Assembly: GCA_902363045.1 (NCBI GenBank)
Contig: CABIYX010000023.1
Coordinates: forward strand, 1-59,382
Source of the DNA: Clostridiales bacterium
GTDB taxonomy: Bacteria > Bacillota > Clostridia > Oscillospirales > Oscillospiraceae
Reading direction: 5' to 3'
DNA length: 59,382 nt
Shown here: piece after piece, positions 29,819-39,019 of the stretch
Position numbering within the stretch: the first letter of the stretch is position 1
Layout of the letters: each line of letters starts with the position of its first letter
Notes under the pieces: generated by a model
What the model was told of the DNA's origin: nothing
Databases searched by the model: none
Seen by the model: only the letters and a program-made list of their open reading frames with translations
Translations under genes and position numbers: made by a program

Positions 29819-30503
29819 ACGGGCAGAGTTATCAGAAAGTTATCAATTGGCCCTGTGGGGCAGAAAAAGTGGGTGCGGGCTTCTGCCCGCAAAAAGGCGT
29901 TTGGCGGCCGCTTGCGGCAAGCCAAACGCTCTGCTTGCCCCACCTGTGGGTGGGTAAAATTCGCTCCCCCGGCCGTGCGGGTACTGGAGGCACCGATGCT
30001 CTCCGTACTGTGGGGAGATGCAGAGGTAAACAGGGCCATAGAGGGGTGTCTGTCTCCACCGCAGAGGCTTAAAATTAAGCAAGCGGTTGGTACGCGTTGC
30101 CCCCGCACGATGGGGGGAGTAAAGTGTTTCTCCAACTTGCTGCTGGCAGAGGGTAGGGTAGACTTTGTTGTAGTTTTGCAGGGAGATTTATTACTTCTTT
30201 TCCCTGACTCACAGTCATTGCCCGGGCCGACAGCTGGCTTTGGAGGAACGACAGGCATATGATGCCCACATGAGGCTCCGGAAGGTACCTTGTCTCATGG
30301 GAAATACACCCATACCCCGCCGGAACCACACGGTAGCACACAGAGGCAAATAGAGATGAGGCTGACGATTGTGTTTGTTGCAGGCTGCATCCTCCTTTTC
30401 TTTACTGCAATATCGTGTTTTCAGCGGCAAGACAGTTCTTTATCTTCTCTGTCTTTCGAATTTAATCCTGATAATTGCATGAAAGATTCAACGTACCGTC
30501 AGA
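29819..30503. other. Structured non-coding region between oriT and cargo operon
   Basis: About 680 bases without a supportable gene. Hairpins GCGGGC-TTCT-GCCCGC (29875-29890) and GCGTTTGGC...GCCAAACGC (29897-29929) lie close to the oriT repeats and may belong to the transfer origin or a single-strand origin. The rest shows no clear signal; a plus-strand ORF at 30290-30553 lacks a ribosome site. Confidence 0.45.
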
Positions 30504-32438
30504 TTAATGTTTCCTGCATCCGCGCAGCTTATTGTAAAGCGTTGCACGACTGATCCCCAGCGTTTCGGCCAATTCCGAAATATTTCCATCCGAGCGCTGA
30601 TAGTAGTGCTGCAAAATGATTTTTTCCGCATTGGCAATATCCTGTTTATAAGTTCCGGTAATAGCAAGGGGAAGATTCAGATCCTGTTTTGCTGCTGCAG
30701 CGTCTGGATAGAGACACATTTGGCATAGTGCGGTGAAATATGCCGTATCTGTGCGATCCACATCCGCCAGCACCGCAAAGCGCTCCACAATATTGATCAG
30801 TTCACGGATATTGCCAGGATATGAATAGGCAAACGCAGATTCAAAGACCTGCGCAAAGTCTTCTTGGACACGCTCTGACAACTTACTGTTAAAACTACGT
30901 AGAAAATGCCAGATTAAGGTGGGAATATCTTCCGAGCGGTCGCGCAAAGGGGGAATACGCAGGTGCAGTACATTGAGACGGAAGTATAAATCGTTCCGAA
31001 ACTGGCCTTCCTCCACCATCTTTTTCAGGTCCCGATTGGTGGAGACGATAAACCGAATGTCTACTGGATGCGGTGCATCTCCCCCTATTTGAATAATTTC
31101 CCGTTCCTGGAGTACACGGAGCAGCTTTGACTGAAAACTGGGTGAGAGTGCATCCACGTCGTCCAGAAACACCGTCCCATGATTGGCAATTTCGATCAGG
31201 CCACGTTTCCCTTTCGTACTGGCCCCAGTAAAAGAATTCGGAGCATAGCCGAACAATTCACTTTCAATCAGGGTATCTGGAATGGAGGCGCAGCTGACCG
31301 CCACAAAGGGATATTGATGCCGCACACTGTAGTTGTGGATACTTTGAGCAAACAGCTCCTTTCCAGCCCCTGATTCTGCATGAATCAAAATGGTGGAATT
31401 ACTGAGCGCGAACCGCTTCGCCCGTGCGATGGCGCTTTTTAATACCTCACTGTCCCCAATTATGTCCTCAAAGGTATACTGCGTGCCAAAATTCTGACGC
31501 TTTCGCTCCCGCTGAATTTTAGCCTCTGACTCAATCACGTTTGAGACTTTTTCAAACAGGAGACAGACCCCGGGTGTACCCAACTGCATCTGCAAGGACA
31601 CAATATTCCCGATCACTTCAACACCGCACAGAGAGAACTGTATCTTACTTTTTGGTAGATTGCTGTCCAGCAGCTGATCCAATACACGCTGGGGAAACAT
31701 GTCTCGGATTGGCAGCCGAAAAAAATCCTCGCGCTTGTATTGGAGCATCTCCAGTGCAGTACGATTGACATAATTCAAAGTCAGCGCATCCCGCATCAAG
31801 TAAATGACGCCACAGGTGGCGTTCTCCAAAATGGTACTGATTTCCTTGATATATTGGTTTTCCCGAGCCAGGTTTTGAATGATCTGCTCCGCATTTCGAA
31901 TTCCGTCTTCGACGCTCTTTTGGCTGAAGTAATAATATACGTTCAATCCTAGACGCTTTGCCGTATTGAATATAATGTTCGATCCAATGACCACCTGATG
32001 CCCTCTTCGTTTCACGTCTTCCAGAAGATATTCAATTTTGCGGAGATCCTCATAATATTGAATGTGGTATTTCACTCCAAAGCAGACTTCAAACACAGAC
32101 AAATCCAGAATATCTGTAGTTGGACAAATAACCGCCGGATTTTTGCATCCCCGAATTTGGGGATATAAGAGGAGAAATTCCTGAAGATCCGGATGTAAAA
32201 CATAGCAAGGCAGATTGGTGTGGGGCGCAATTACACTATAATCATACGGCCCCAATACAAGAGCCTGACAGTTTTCTCTCTCCAGGACCTGAAGAGTAGC
32301 TTTCACCATTGCCGGATAATTAATAAAGGTAATGTCATTGATATATTCCAGTTGAATATGCGGAAATATGTTCTTTCTCACAATATCCTGAACAAATTTT
32401 CCAAAAAATTCAGATCCAATCACAGCAATCTTAAGCAC
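30504..32438 (-). CDS. Sigma54-dependent transcriptional activator (PrpR_N-type sensor)
   Basis: A 644-residue activator of RpoN promoters. Residues about 1-190 resemble the PrpR N-terminal sensor (KIAVIGSEFFGKFVQDIV), a PAS-like domain follows (TILENATCGVIYLMRDALTL), then the AAA+ domain: Walker A HAESGAGKELFA, Walker B GTVFLDDVDAL, arginine finger region FRNDLYFRLNVL. The sigma54 contact loop reads NSFTGA instead of GAFTGA. A Fis-type HTH ends the protein (NISELAETLGISRATLYNKL). GTG 32438 with GAAAGGTG upstream is chosen over a GTG at 32507. It is divergent from the opine operon, whose promoter is a sigma54 site, so it almost certainly controls that operon in response to the substrate. Confidence 0.9.
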   Translation of the reverse strand: MLKIAVIGSEFFGKFVQDIVRKNIFPHIQLEYINDITFINYPAMVKATLQVLERENCQALVLGPYDYSVIAPHTNLPCYVLHPDLQEFLLLYPQIRGCKNPAVICPTTDILDLSVFEVCFGVKYHIQYYEDLRKIEYLLEDVKRRGHQVVIGSNIIFNTAKRLGLNVYYYFSQKSVEDGIRNAEQIIQNLARENQYIKEISTILENATCGVIYLMRDALTLNYVNRTALEMLQYKREDFFRLPIRDMFPQRVLDQLLDSNLPKSKIQFSLCGVEVIGNIVSLQMQLGTPGVCLLFEKVSNVIESEAKIQRERKRQNFGTQYTFEDIIGDSEVLKSAIARAKRFALSNSTILIHAESGAGKELFAQSIHNYSVRHQYPFVAVSCASIPDTLIESELFGYAPNSFTGASTKGKRGLIEIANHGTVFLDDVDALSPSFQSKLLRVLQEREIIQIGGDAPHPVDIRFIVSTNRDLKKMVEEGQFRNDLYFRLNVLHLRIPPLRDRSEDIPTLIWHFLRSFNSKLSERVQEDFAQVFESAFAYSYPGNIRELINIVERFAVLADVDRTDTAYFTALCQMCLYPDAAAAKQDLNLPLAITGTYKQDIANAEKIILQHYYQRSDGNISELAETLGISRATLYNKLRGCRKH

Positions 32439-32665
32439 TTTATCACCTTTCTCTTCACAATATTCAGCAGTAAAACACTTTTTAAATTTTTCAGATTGAC
32501 AATCCACAAGGATATTTCTTATTTTAGGCCACGATAATAGTCATTCTACACCAAAGTTATTCCGTTTGTAAATATTTTTAGATCGATTTTTGTTATTTTT
32601 CCATATTTTTATACAACTGATGAAGAAAATGCCCATAAATCCTGATTGGAAGGGCTTTCTAAAGT

Positions 32666-32681
32666 TGGCACGAAGATTGCT
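32666..32681 (+). promoter_or_regulatory. Sigma54 (-24/-12) promoter of the opine operon
   Basis: TGGCACG-AAGA-TTGCT matches the RpoN consensus TGGCACG-N4-TTGCW exactly, 71 bases before the dehydrogenase ATG. The AT-rich 150 bases upstream (32508-32660) are where activator sites should lie; TTGTA (32570) and TACAA near 32611 are a weak candidate pair. Confidence 0.92.
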
Positions 32682-32751
32682 TTTAATATTAGGCATCTGC
32701 ATTGCAGAAAGCAAATAAACAGCAATCTGCATTTTTAAGGAGGAACGAGTT

Positions 32752-33864
32752 ATGGAAAAGGTAACAATCATCGGCGGCGGAAATGGTGCGTTTGCAGCAG
32801 CTTCTGATTTGACCATTCGCGGACATCAGATTACGCTGTATGAGCTGCCCCAGTTTGCAAAGAATCTGGAAGAAGTTTCTCAGCGGGGCGGCATCGAACT
32901 TGAGGCATTTGAAAACAACGGATTGACAGGGGGCTTTGCGAAGCTGTATAAAATTACAACGGACATCGAAGAGGCGCTGGCCGAATCTGAGATCGTCATG
33001 ATCGTTGTGCCTGCCTATTCTCTGCAGACAATTGCAGAGCTCTGTGCTCCGCATCTTCGTGAGAATCAGATCGTGGCTCTGTGTCCTGCCAACCCCGGCG
33101 GCTCTCTTGTATTCCGTCACACGATGACTGCCATGGGATACCGCACAAAAATCTGGTTCGCAGAATTTTCCTGTATGATGTACGCCTGCCGGAAAAAATC
33201 CCCGTCCTCTATTTGGATTCGTGGCTATAAACATAATTTGGGTGTTGCTTTCTTTCCCAGCGAGGGCAGTGAACCTGCCTTTGAGCGGCTACATGTGCTC
33301 TATCCCTTTACTGTTCGCTATCGCAACGTGATCGAAACTGGATTCTCAAATTTGAATACCACCCTACATACCTCTCTGATGCTTTTGAATGCGGCCAATA
33401 TCGATAACAAGGAGGACCGGCTTTTCTACCGGGAGTGCTCTTCCAGCCCTTCGTTGGACAATCTGCTTTCTTGGCTGGATCAGGAGCGCCTGGCCCTGAA
33501 TACTTTGCCCGACATGCATGTTCTGCCTGTCGCGGAAATCGAAAAGGTCTGGTATGAGCATCAGGGAGCCGCCGGAAACACGGCAACTGAGATTCTACAT
33601 TCACTGAAGCATTACGCTTACAGCAAAATGCCGACCTCCATGGATTATCGGTACATTACAGAAGATGTGCCCTTTGGTCTGATCCCCTGTGCCCAGATTT
33701 TGGATGCATTGGGTTTGGATCATAAAATCCACACCGCTCTAACCAACGTCCTGTGTGCGGTCTGCAATCGGGACTTCTACCAAGAGGCTCGAACGCTGAA
33801 AGACATGGGCATTGAGGGGATGGGGCGAGACAGGCTGATGGAGTATTTGCGTTACGGTTGCTAA
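32752..33864 (+). CDS. Opine (octopine/nopaline-type) dehydrogenase
   Basis: A 370-residue NAD(P)-linked oxidoreductase of the opine dehydrogenase family, which joins an amino acid and a 2-oxo acid by reductive condensation or runs the reverse oxidation. The Rossmann motif IIGGGNGAFAAASDL is at the start, followed by a 6PGDH-like first domain (to about 185) and the C-terminal opine DH domain with LHTSLMLLNAANIDN and DYRYITEDVPFGLIPCAQIL, where the catalytic His/Asp region lies. It is first in a sigma54-controlled operon with permease, aminotransferase and asparaginase, so oxidative opine breakdown is more likely than synthesis. AAGGAGGAAC precedes the ATG. Confidence 0.87.
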   Translation: MEKVTIIGGGNGAFAAASDLTIRGHQITLYELPQFAKNLEEVSQRGGIELEAFENNGLTGGFAKLYKITTDIEEALAESEIVMIVVPAYSLQTIAELCAPHLRENQIVALCPANPGGSLVFRHTMTAMGYRTKIWFAEFSCMMYACRKKSPSSIWIRGYKHNLGVAFFPSEGSEPAFERLHVLYPFTVRYRNVIETGFSNLNTTLHTSLMLLNAANIDNKEDRLFYRECSSSPSLDNLLSWLDQERLALNTLPDMHVLPVAEIEKVWYEHQGAAGNTATEILHSLKHYAYSKMPTSMDYRYITEDVPFGLIPCAQILDALGLDHKIHTALTNVLCAVCNRDFYQEARTLKDMGIEGMGRDRLMEYLRYGC

Positions 33865-33899
33865 GTTAACAAAGCAATTTTTAAGAGGGAGATGAATAT

Positions 33900-35231
33900 A
33901 TGGAATTAGGTTCCTGGGCTTTGATTTCCCCCCCATCTATCTTGGGTTTGCTTCCCCTGCTCGTCTTTATTGTTCTCGCTCTGCGAGGGGTTGAAAATTT
34001 AAGTGCGCTGATTATCAGCGTGGCTTTAGGTGCTATTTTGCTGGGCTGGGATCCTGGAATGCTGGCACAAGCGGTTGAAAGCTCTCTCAACTCCTCACCT
34101 GTCCTGATCGCCCTGATCATGATGCTTGGCGCTGGAATTGGCGCTCTAATGTCTGAAACAAAAGTCTCCAATGTGTTAGTCTACTTTATTGTGGACCGGA
34201 TCGGCGTTAACACGCGGACGAAGGCTAAGATTTCTCTGTGTGCCTGCTCTATTTTGGTGAGCGGCCTGTTGGGAACTTCCTCCGGCGGAAACGCGGTAAT
34301 CGCCCCAATTATGCTTCCTATTATGGGCACACTGGGTGTTACGCCTACGGTAGTTACTGCGCTGTTTAAAGCGGCAGGGGAAATCGGTCTTATCTTAGGC
34401 CCTATCACTGGGGTTACCTTAATGACGCTGGAAGTGACTGGCCTCTCTTATGGTACTTATATGCTTCAGGCAGGCATTCCCTTTGCTGCCGTCTGGTTAA
34501 TTGGCACATGGGTTGGCTGTATCCGCGCTCAAAAGCGGACAGAGGGCTATGAGCATTACGAGATAAGCGATGATCTTAAAGATCTGTCTCGAGAATCAAT
34601 ATCTCCAAAACAGGTTCGGGCAACCATTGCCTTCCTCTTGCTATTTGTTATACTGATTGCTTATGGCATCATTACAAAACAAGGAAGTAACTATGTATTG
34701 ATTGTCATGGTGCTCCTTGCCGCGGTACTGGCTATTTTTTCCGGCACCAAACTGGAGACGGCTGTTTCCTGTGTGGTAAACGGAGCCAGAAAACAGACTC
34801 ATGTGCTGTTCATTTCCCTGTGCATCAACGTTCTGCTGATGCAAGTCACCGCCGCAGGCGGTTTCGAGGCATTTACTTCTTTGATCGAAGGTCTTGCCAC
34901 AAGCGGCGGCCCCGCCGGCGTTATGCTGATCGCCTCCTTGGTAGGCGGCTTTGGCATCGAATCTTCCGTAATTGCGGAAATTCAGCTGATCGCCTCTATG
35001 TTCGGCGGAATGGCAGCGGAAGTCGGTCTGCCTGCCGGCTGTATGGCGCTGGTTCTCCTGGCCGCCACCCGTTTGACGGGCAACACCTATCCTACAACCA
35101 ATTTTGTCGTTCAAATGGGAATCGGACAGTGCTCCAACACCAAGGAGGTATTGCAGGCACTTTGGTTCGGAGTCGGATTCTTAGTGGTCTATTTAGTCAT
35201 TATGGCGTTTGTTGGCCCAATTATCTTTTAG
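33900..35231 (+). CDS. Ion-transporter-superfamily permease (NhaC/GntP-like), probable opine importer
   Basis: A 443-residue protein with about 11-12 hydrophobic segments in two related halves. Conserved-looking loops are LLGTSSGGNAVIAPIMLPIM and, in the second half, AATRLTGNTYPTTNFVVQMG. This pattern fits the ion transporter superfamily (NhaC, GntP, C4-dicarboxylate and related carriers). Position between the dehydrogenase and aminotransferase suggests uptake of an acidic opine or amino acid by proton or sodium symport. Substrate is inference. AGAGGGAGATGAAT precedes the ATG. Confidence 0.8.
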   Translation: MELGSWALISPPSILGLLPLLVFIVLALRGVENLSALIISVALGAILLGWDPGMLAQAVESSLNSSPVLIALIMMLGAGIGALMSETKVSNVLVYFIVDRIGVNTRTKAKISLCACSILVSGLLGTSSGGNAVIAPIMLPIMGTLGVTPTVVTALFKAAGEIGLILGPITGVTLMTLEVTGLSYGTYMLQAGIPFAAVWLIGTWVGCIRAQKRTEGYEHYEISDDLKDLSRESISPKQVRATIAFLLLFVILIAYGIITKQGSNYVLIVMVLLAAVLAIFSGTKLETAVSCVVNGARKQTHVLFISLCINVLLMQVTAAGGFEAFTSLIEGLATSGGPAGVMLIASLVGGFGIESSVIAEIQLIASMFGGMAAEVGLPAGCMALVLLAATRLTGNTYPTTNFVVQMGIGQCSNTKEVLQALWFGVGFLVVYLVIMAFVGPIIF

Positions 35232-35269
35232 ACGCTGCCTCTCCATCATTTACTTACTTCCTAAACGAG

Positions 35270-35298
35270 GATGGCGGCCGGTTGTTCCGGCCGCCATC
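35270..35298 (+). other. Strong hairpin between permease and aminotransferase
   Basis: GATGGCGGCCGG (35270-35281) and CCGGCCGCCATC (35287-35298) form a perfect 12-bp stem. No T-run follows, so it may be a partial terminator or RNA-processing site that lowers downstream expression. Confidence 0.65.
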
Positions 35299-35358
35299 GC
35301 TCATCATCTCTAAAATGTCAACATCCAAATCTTATCAAGTTACTCGAGGCGCATTTTG

Positions 35359-36553
35359 ATGAAACCATTATCCCACCTGGCACTCAATATTCGTCCTTCC
35401 ACCACCCTTGCCATTGACGCCATGTTTAAGCAGATGAAGGCGGAGGGTCAGGACATGGTGGGTTTCGGCGCCGGCGAACCCGATTTCCACACCCCGGACT
35501 ACATCAAGGAGGCCGGCATTGAGGCGCAACAACGACACCAAGTACACTCCCTCCACAGGCACTGTGGAAGTGCGCAAGGCGGTGTGCCAGCGTCTGAAGG
35601 AGGACTGCGGCGTGGAGTACCAGCCCGCCGAGATCGCCGTCTCCAACGGCGCCAAGACCTGCGTGTACGCCGCGCTGCGCGCCCTGGTCAACTCCGGAGA
35701 CGAGGTCATCCTGTCCGCGCCCTACTGGGTCAGCTACATCGAGCTCATTCAGATGGTGGGCGGCGTGCCCGTGGTGGTGGAGGCCTCCGAGGCCGAGCAC
35801 TTCAAGATCACCCCCGAGAAGCTCGCTGTCGCTATTACCCCCAAGACCAAGTGCATGATTTTGAACAACCCCTCCAACCCCACCGGTATGATGTACAGCC
35901 GCCAGGAGCTGGAGGCCATTGCCCAGGTCTGTGTGGAGAAGGATATCTATGTGATCTCTGATGAGATCTACTACCGCCTGGCCTATGACAACCGGGAGTT
36001 TACCAGCCTGGCGGCCATCAGTCCCGAGATTAAGGAGCGGACCCTGCTGGTAAACGGTGTGTCCAAGTCCTACGCCATGACCGGCTGGCGCATCGGCTAT
36101 GTAGCCGCCCCCGCTCCCATCGCCAAAGTGATCGGCAACTACCTGGGTCACTGTACCGGATCCCCATGCTCCATCTCACAGAGGGCCTCCGCTGTGGCTT
36201 TATCTGCCTCCCAGGAGCCAGTGGAGGAGTTGAAGGCTGCTTTTGAGGCGCGCCGCAACTACATGGTGGAGCGCATAAACCAGATCGAAGGGGTCAGCTG
36301 CATCAAGCCTGAGGGCGCGTTCTATGTCATGATGAACGTCTCCAAGCTGGTGGGCAAAGAGCTCTTCGGCCACGTGATCCAGGACGCTGACGACTTCGCC
36401 AGCCTGCTCCTGAAGTGCGGCAAGGTGGCCGTAGTGCCCGGCACCGGCTTCGGCGCCCCCGGCTTCGTCCGCTGGTCCTACGCCACCTCCATGGAGAACA
36501 TCAAGGAGGGCCTGGACCGGCTGACGAAGTTCCTCCGTAATGTCCCAGCTTGA
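35359..36553 (+). pseudogene. Aspartate aminotransferase (class I/II), frameshifted
   Basis: A PLP-dependent aspartate aminotransferase of about 398 codons. The N-terminal frame ([40 protein letters not shown]) breaks near 35520-35530, and the family sequence resumes in another frame as [20 protein letters not shown]. Comparison with the expected GIEALRNNDTKY suggests about five bases lost after GAGGCG. Downstream the protein is intact: [24 protein letters not shown], the PLP lysine in GVSKSYAMTGWRIGY and the end FVRWSYATSMENIKEGLDRL. It would convert aspartate to oxaloacetate. It is much more GC-rich than its operon neighbours, which suggests separate origin. An assembly error is possible. 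Confidence 0.85.
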
Positions 36554-36593
36554 TCACAATGATTTATCACAATGATTTGCCAGGAGGTCTGAA

Positions 36594-37595
36594 ATGCGTC
36601 AAATACTGCTGATCGCAACTGGAGGCACCATCGCTTCTAAGGAAAGCGGCCAGCGTCTTGCTCCGGCGATCTCATCGCAGGAGCTATTGGCCTGTGTTCC
36701 CCAAGCCGCATCCTATTGTCAGGTAGACGCTGTCCAGTTGATGAATTTGGACAGTACCAGCATAGGGCCAGCACACTGGCTTCAAATCAGCCGGTGCATC
36801 CAGGAGCACTATGAACAGTATGACGGATTTGTGGTCACGCACGGCACTGACACCACGGCCTATACCTCGGCCGCCCTCTTATACCTGATTCAAAATTCTC
36901 CAAAGCCCATTGTCTTGACCGGAGCACAGAGGTCTATTTCACTTGCCGACACAGACGCCAGGAAAAATCTGTCTGACGCCATCTTATATGCCGCAGATGT
37001 AAGCTCTCATGACGTCTCTTTGGTATTTAACGGACGGGTGATTTTAGGGACCCGGGCCCGGAAGGAGCGCACCAGAAGCTATGACGCATTTTCCTGTGTC
37101 GATTACCCAGATGTCGCTGTGATCCGGGACGGAAAGATCATTCGATACTTGGAGGTACGTTCTTACAAAAAAGACGACCGCCCCACCTTTTTTCACCGCT
37201 TGAACCCCAACATACTACTCTTGACCTTGATCCCAGGAATGCACGGGCAGATCTTGGACAAGTTGATCGATGATTACGCAGCGATCATTTTTCAATCCTT
37301 TGGTGTGGGGGGGCTTCCCGATGGAGGGGAGGGCGAGATGGCCCACTCGGTTGGCCGGTGGATCTCAGCCGGGAAAACCATCTTAATGATGACACAGGTT
37401 CCCTATGAAGGAAGCGATATGGAAATCTATCAAGTTGGCCAGCAGGTCAAGAAACGTTATCCAATGCTGGAGACCTACAATATGACAATGGAAGCCGCTG
37501 TAACAAAGCTGATGTGGATCTTGGGTCAAACTGCGCAGGCACACGAAATTTCACATTTGTTTTATCAGCCTGTTCAGCATGACTTGATCCGATAA
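36594..37595 (+). CDS. ansA: Type I cytosolic L-asparaginase
   Basis: A 333-residue asparaginase hydrolysing asparagine to aspartate and ammonia. The first threonine nucleophile motif LIATGGTIASKESG and the second catalytic motif VVTHGTDTTAYTSAAL are present, with the family stretch PIVLTGAQRSISLADTDAR. No signal peptide is visible, so it is cytosolic. AGGAGGTCTGAA precedes the ATG. As the last gene of the opine operon it implies asparagine is a breakdown product. Confidence 0.93.
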   Translation: MRQILLIATGGTIASKESGQRLAPAISSQELLACVPQAASYCQVDAVQLMNLDSTSIGPAHWLQISRCIQEHYEQYDGFVVTHGTDTTAYTSAALLYLIQNSPKPIVLTGAQRSISLADTDARKNLSDAILYAADVSSHDVSLVFNGRVILGTRARKERTRSYDAFSCVDYPDVAVIRDGKIIRYLEVRSYKKDDRPTFFHRLNPNILLLTLIPGMHGQILDKLIDDYAAIIFQSFGVGGLPDGGEGEMAHSVGRWISAGKTILMMTQVPYEGSDMEIYQVGQQVKKRYPMLETYNMTMEAAVTKLMWILGQTAQAHEISHLFYQPVQHDLIR

Positions 37596-38030
37596 AAATG
37601 TGGAAAAGAGCTGAAAATCCAAGATCTCTCCGCGCCCCAGGCCTGTGGTCAGCCGTGCGCAATGTCATTTCCGGCAAAAAAGGGAACTGTCTGCAGCCAC
37701 AGACGATCCGCTTGAAGCTGACCTGATCCAATTGTCACTGATCGCCGCCGGGGCAGCAATCGGCTTTGGCGAAACGGCAGGCACATGATCCTGACAGGGG
37801 CTGCAGACCGGCCAGATGGGGTGCGGGATACTATTCGCCCGACACAGCAAGTCCACAGAGTTAAACAGGGCAGGAGGAGCACCGGCCTCCGCCGTAACTG
37901 TTTCTCTTTGTTTACAGCATCGCAAAATTCTTTTTCCAATAGGCCTATAGAGCAGTTGGGGGAAGACCAGAAAAAGGCCTTTTAATCACGGCTTTTGTAT
38001 GGTATATTAAGCACAGGGGGGTGTTTTGCG
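37596..38030. other. Intergenic region after the opine operon
   Basis: About 430 bases with no supportable gene on either strand. Short reverse-strand frames (37447-37939) have no ribosome site and no domain-like sequence. TATATT near 38003 could be the -10 of the HepT/MntA operon; a -35 is not clear. Confidence 0.4.
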
Positions 38031-38333
38031 ATGCCTGAGCATATCTATTCCCTGGACGAAATTTTTGCTGCCGTGCTGCCCCTGCTGAAAAAATATCATG
38101 CGGAAAGGGCAATCCTGTTTGGGTCCTATGCCAGACAGGAGGCTGACGCCGCTTCTGATATTGACTTGCTCGTTGTTGGGGGCAAAGATTTTGATCTGAC
38201 AGACGTCCTCTGTATCGCGGAAGAGCTGCACTGTGCGTTAGGGAAACCAGTGGACGTCTATGAACTGCGGGAGATCAATCCCCAGTCGGCCTTCTATGAT
38301 GCGATTTTAGCCGAGGGGGTGCAGATCGCATGA
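38031..38333 (+). CDS. mntA: MntA-type minimal nucleotidyltransferase antitoxin
   Basis: A 100-residue MNT-domain protein with the catalytic pattern LFGSYARQEADAASDIDLLV (GSxAR...DxD). In HepT/MntA systems this protein adenylylates the HepT toxin on tyrosine to silence it. ATG 38031 has GGGGGGTG 7 bases upstream; the frame extends to 37995 without a ribosome site. Its stop overlaps the hepT start as ATGA. Confidence 0.9.
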   Translation: MPEHIYSLDEIFAAVLPLLKKYHAERAILFGSYARQEADAASDIDLLVVGGKDFDLTDVLCIAEELHCALGKPVDVYELREINPQSAFYDAILAEGVQIA

Positions 38334-38662
38334 AATACAGTGATCAGCAGAGAATAGAGAAAATCCGAGAAACCACAGAAAAACTTTTGAATTATGCGCA
38401 GAGAGAACAAATCACTCCAGAAAAAATCTGCAATGAGGAGACGATCCAGTGGACGGTCACGACGCCACTGTACAACATCGGGGAACATGTGTACAATTTG
38501 TCGGACGAGTTCAAGAAAGCCCATCCGGAAATTCCGTGGATCAAAATTGCCGGACTGCGGCACCGGCTGGTGCATCACTATGAGGACACCAACTGGATCG
38601 TAATCTGTGCCATCATCTTTGATGTGCTGCCGGAGTTCCTGGAGGAGATCAGGGACCTTTGA
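38330..38662 (+). CDS. hepT: HepT-family ribonuclease toxin
   Basis: A 110-residue helical protein with the HEPN active site motif Rx4HxY in GLRHRLVHHYEDTNW, the tyrosine being the usual adenylylation target. It pairs with the upstream MNT gene. The toxin-antitoxin lies just inside the right att site of the element, a good place for a module that prevents loss of the element. Confidence 0.9.
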   Translation: MKYSDQQRIEKIRETTEKLLNYAQREQITPEKICNEETIQWTVTTPLYNIGEHVYNLSDEFKKAHPEIPWIKIAGLRHRLVHHYEDTNWIVICAIIFDVLPEFLEEIRDL

Positions 38663-38679
38663 CCCACACCGTGACCCAC
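38660..38679. repeat. TGACCCAC arm-type sites, right end
   Basis: TGACCCAC at 38660 and 38672 with the same ACCG linker as at 26069-26088. The longer stretch 38659-38720 resembles 26068-26130 in the same orientation, so a segment of about 60 bases is duplicated near both ends of the element. Confidence 0.6.
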
Positions 38680-38794
38680 ACGCGGAAACGAGTGGACGGA
38701 ATCAACGGACAAAAGAGTGCTGGATAGCACGGCGTTTCGGACAAAAGAGGGCACAAAAGGCCCGGAAAGCAGCAAACCTCACCCTTCCAATCAG

Positions 38795-38839
38795 TTGGTA
38801 AGGATGAGGTCTCCGGTTCAAATCCGGATAGCAGCTCCA
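38795..38839 (+). other. tRNA-Thr(GGT) 3' fragment, right attachment site
   Basis: The 45-base copy of the att fragment at 25939-25983: anticodon loop TTGGTAA, T arm TCCGG-TTCAAAT-CCGGA, TAGCAGC, TCCA. The T-stem differs from the left copy by compensating changes that keep pairing. It marks the end of the mobilizable element and the left end of a third, decayed element. Confidence 0.85.
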
Positions 38840-38840
38840 A

Positions 38841-38885
38841 AAAACAACTGATTTTTGGGCGAAAAGCGGTTGTTTTCTTTTTTTT
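38841..38885 (+). terminator. tRNA-type terminator after second att fragment
   Basis: AAAACAAC (38841-38848) pairs with GTTGTTTT (38869-38876), followed by CTTTTTTTT. Confidence 0.75.
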
Positions 38886-39019
38886 GCAACTATTTTTGGC
38901 GGTTTGAATTTCGGCTTTCGCCTTTGACCACAGAACAAGCCACAGACAGGAAAAAGACAGGCCTCCGAGGGCGCTTTGCCCTTGGAGGCCCGTTTGCGCA
39001 ATACGGCAGGTTCTCCCGG

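Noticed and set aside
30290..30553. 87-codon plus-strand ORF
   Set aside because: No ribosome site, no recognisable domain, and it runs into the 3' end of the sigma54 activator gene on the other strand.
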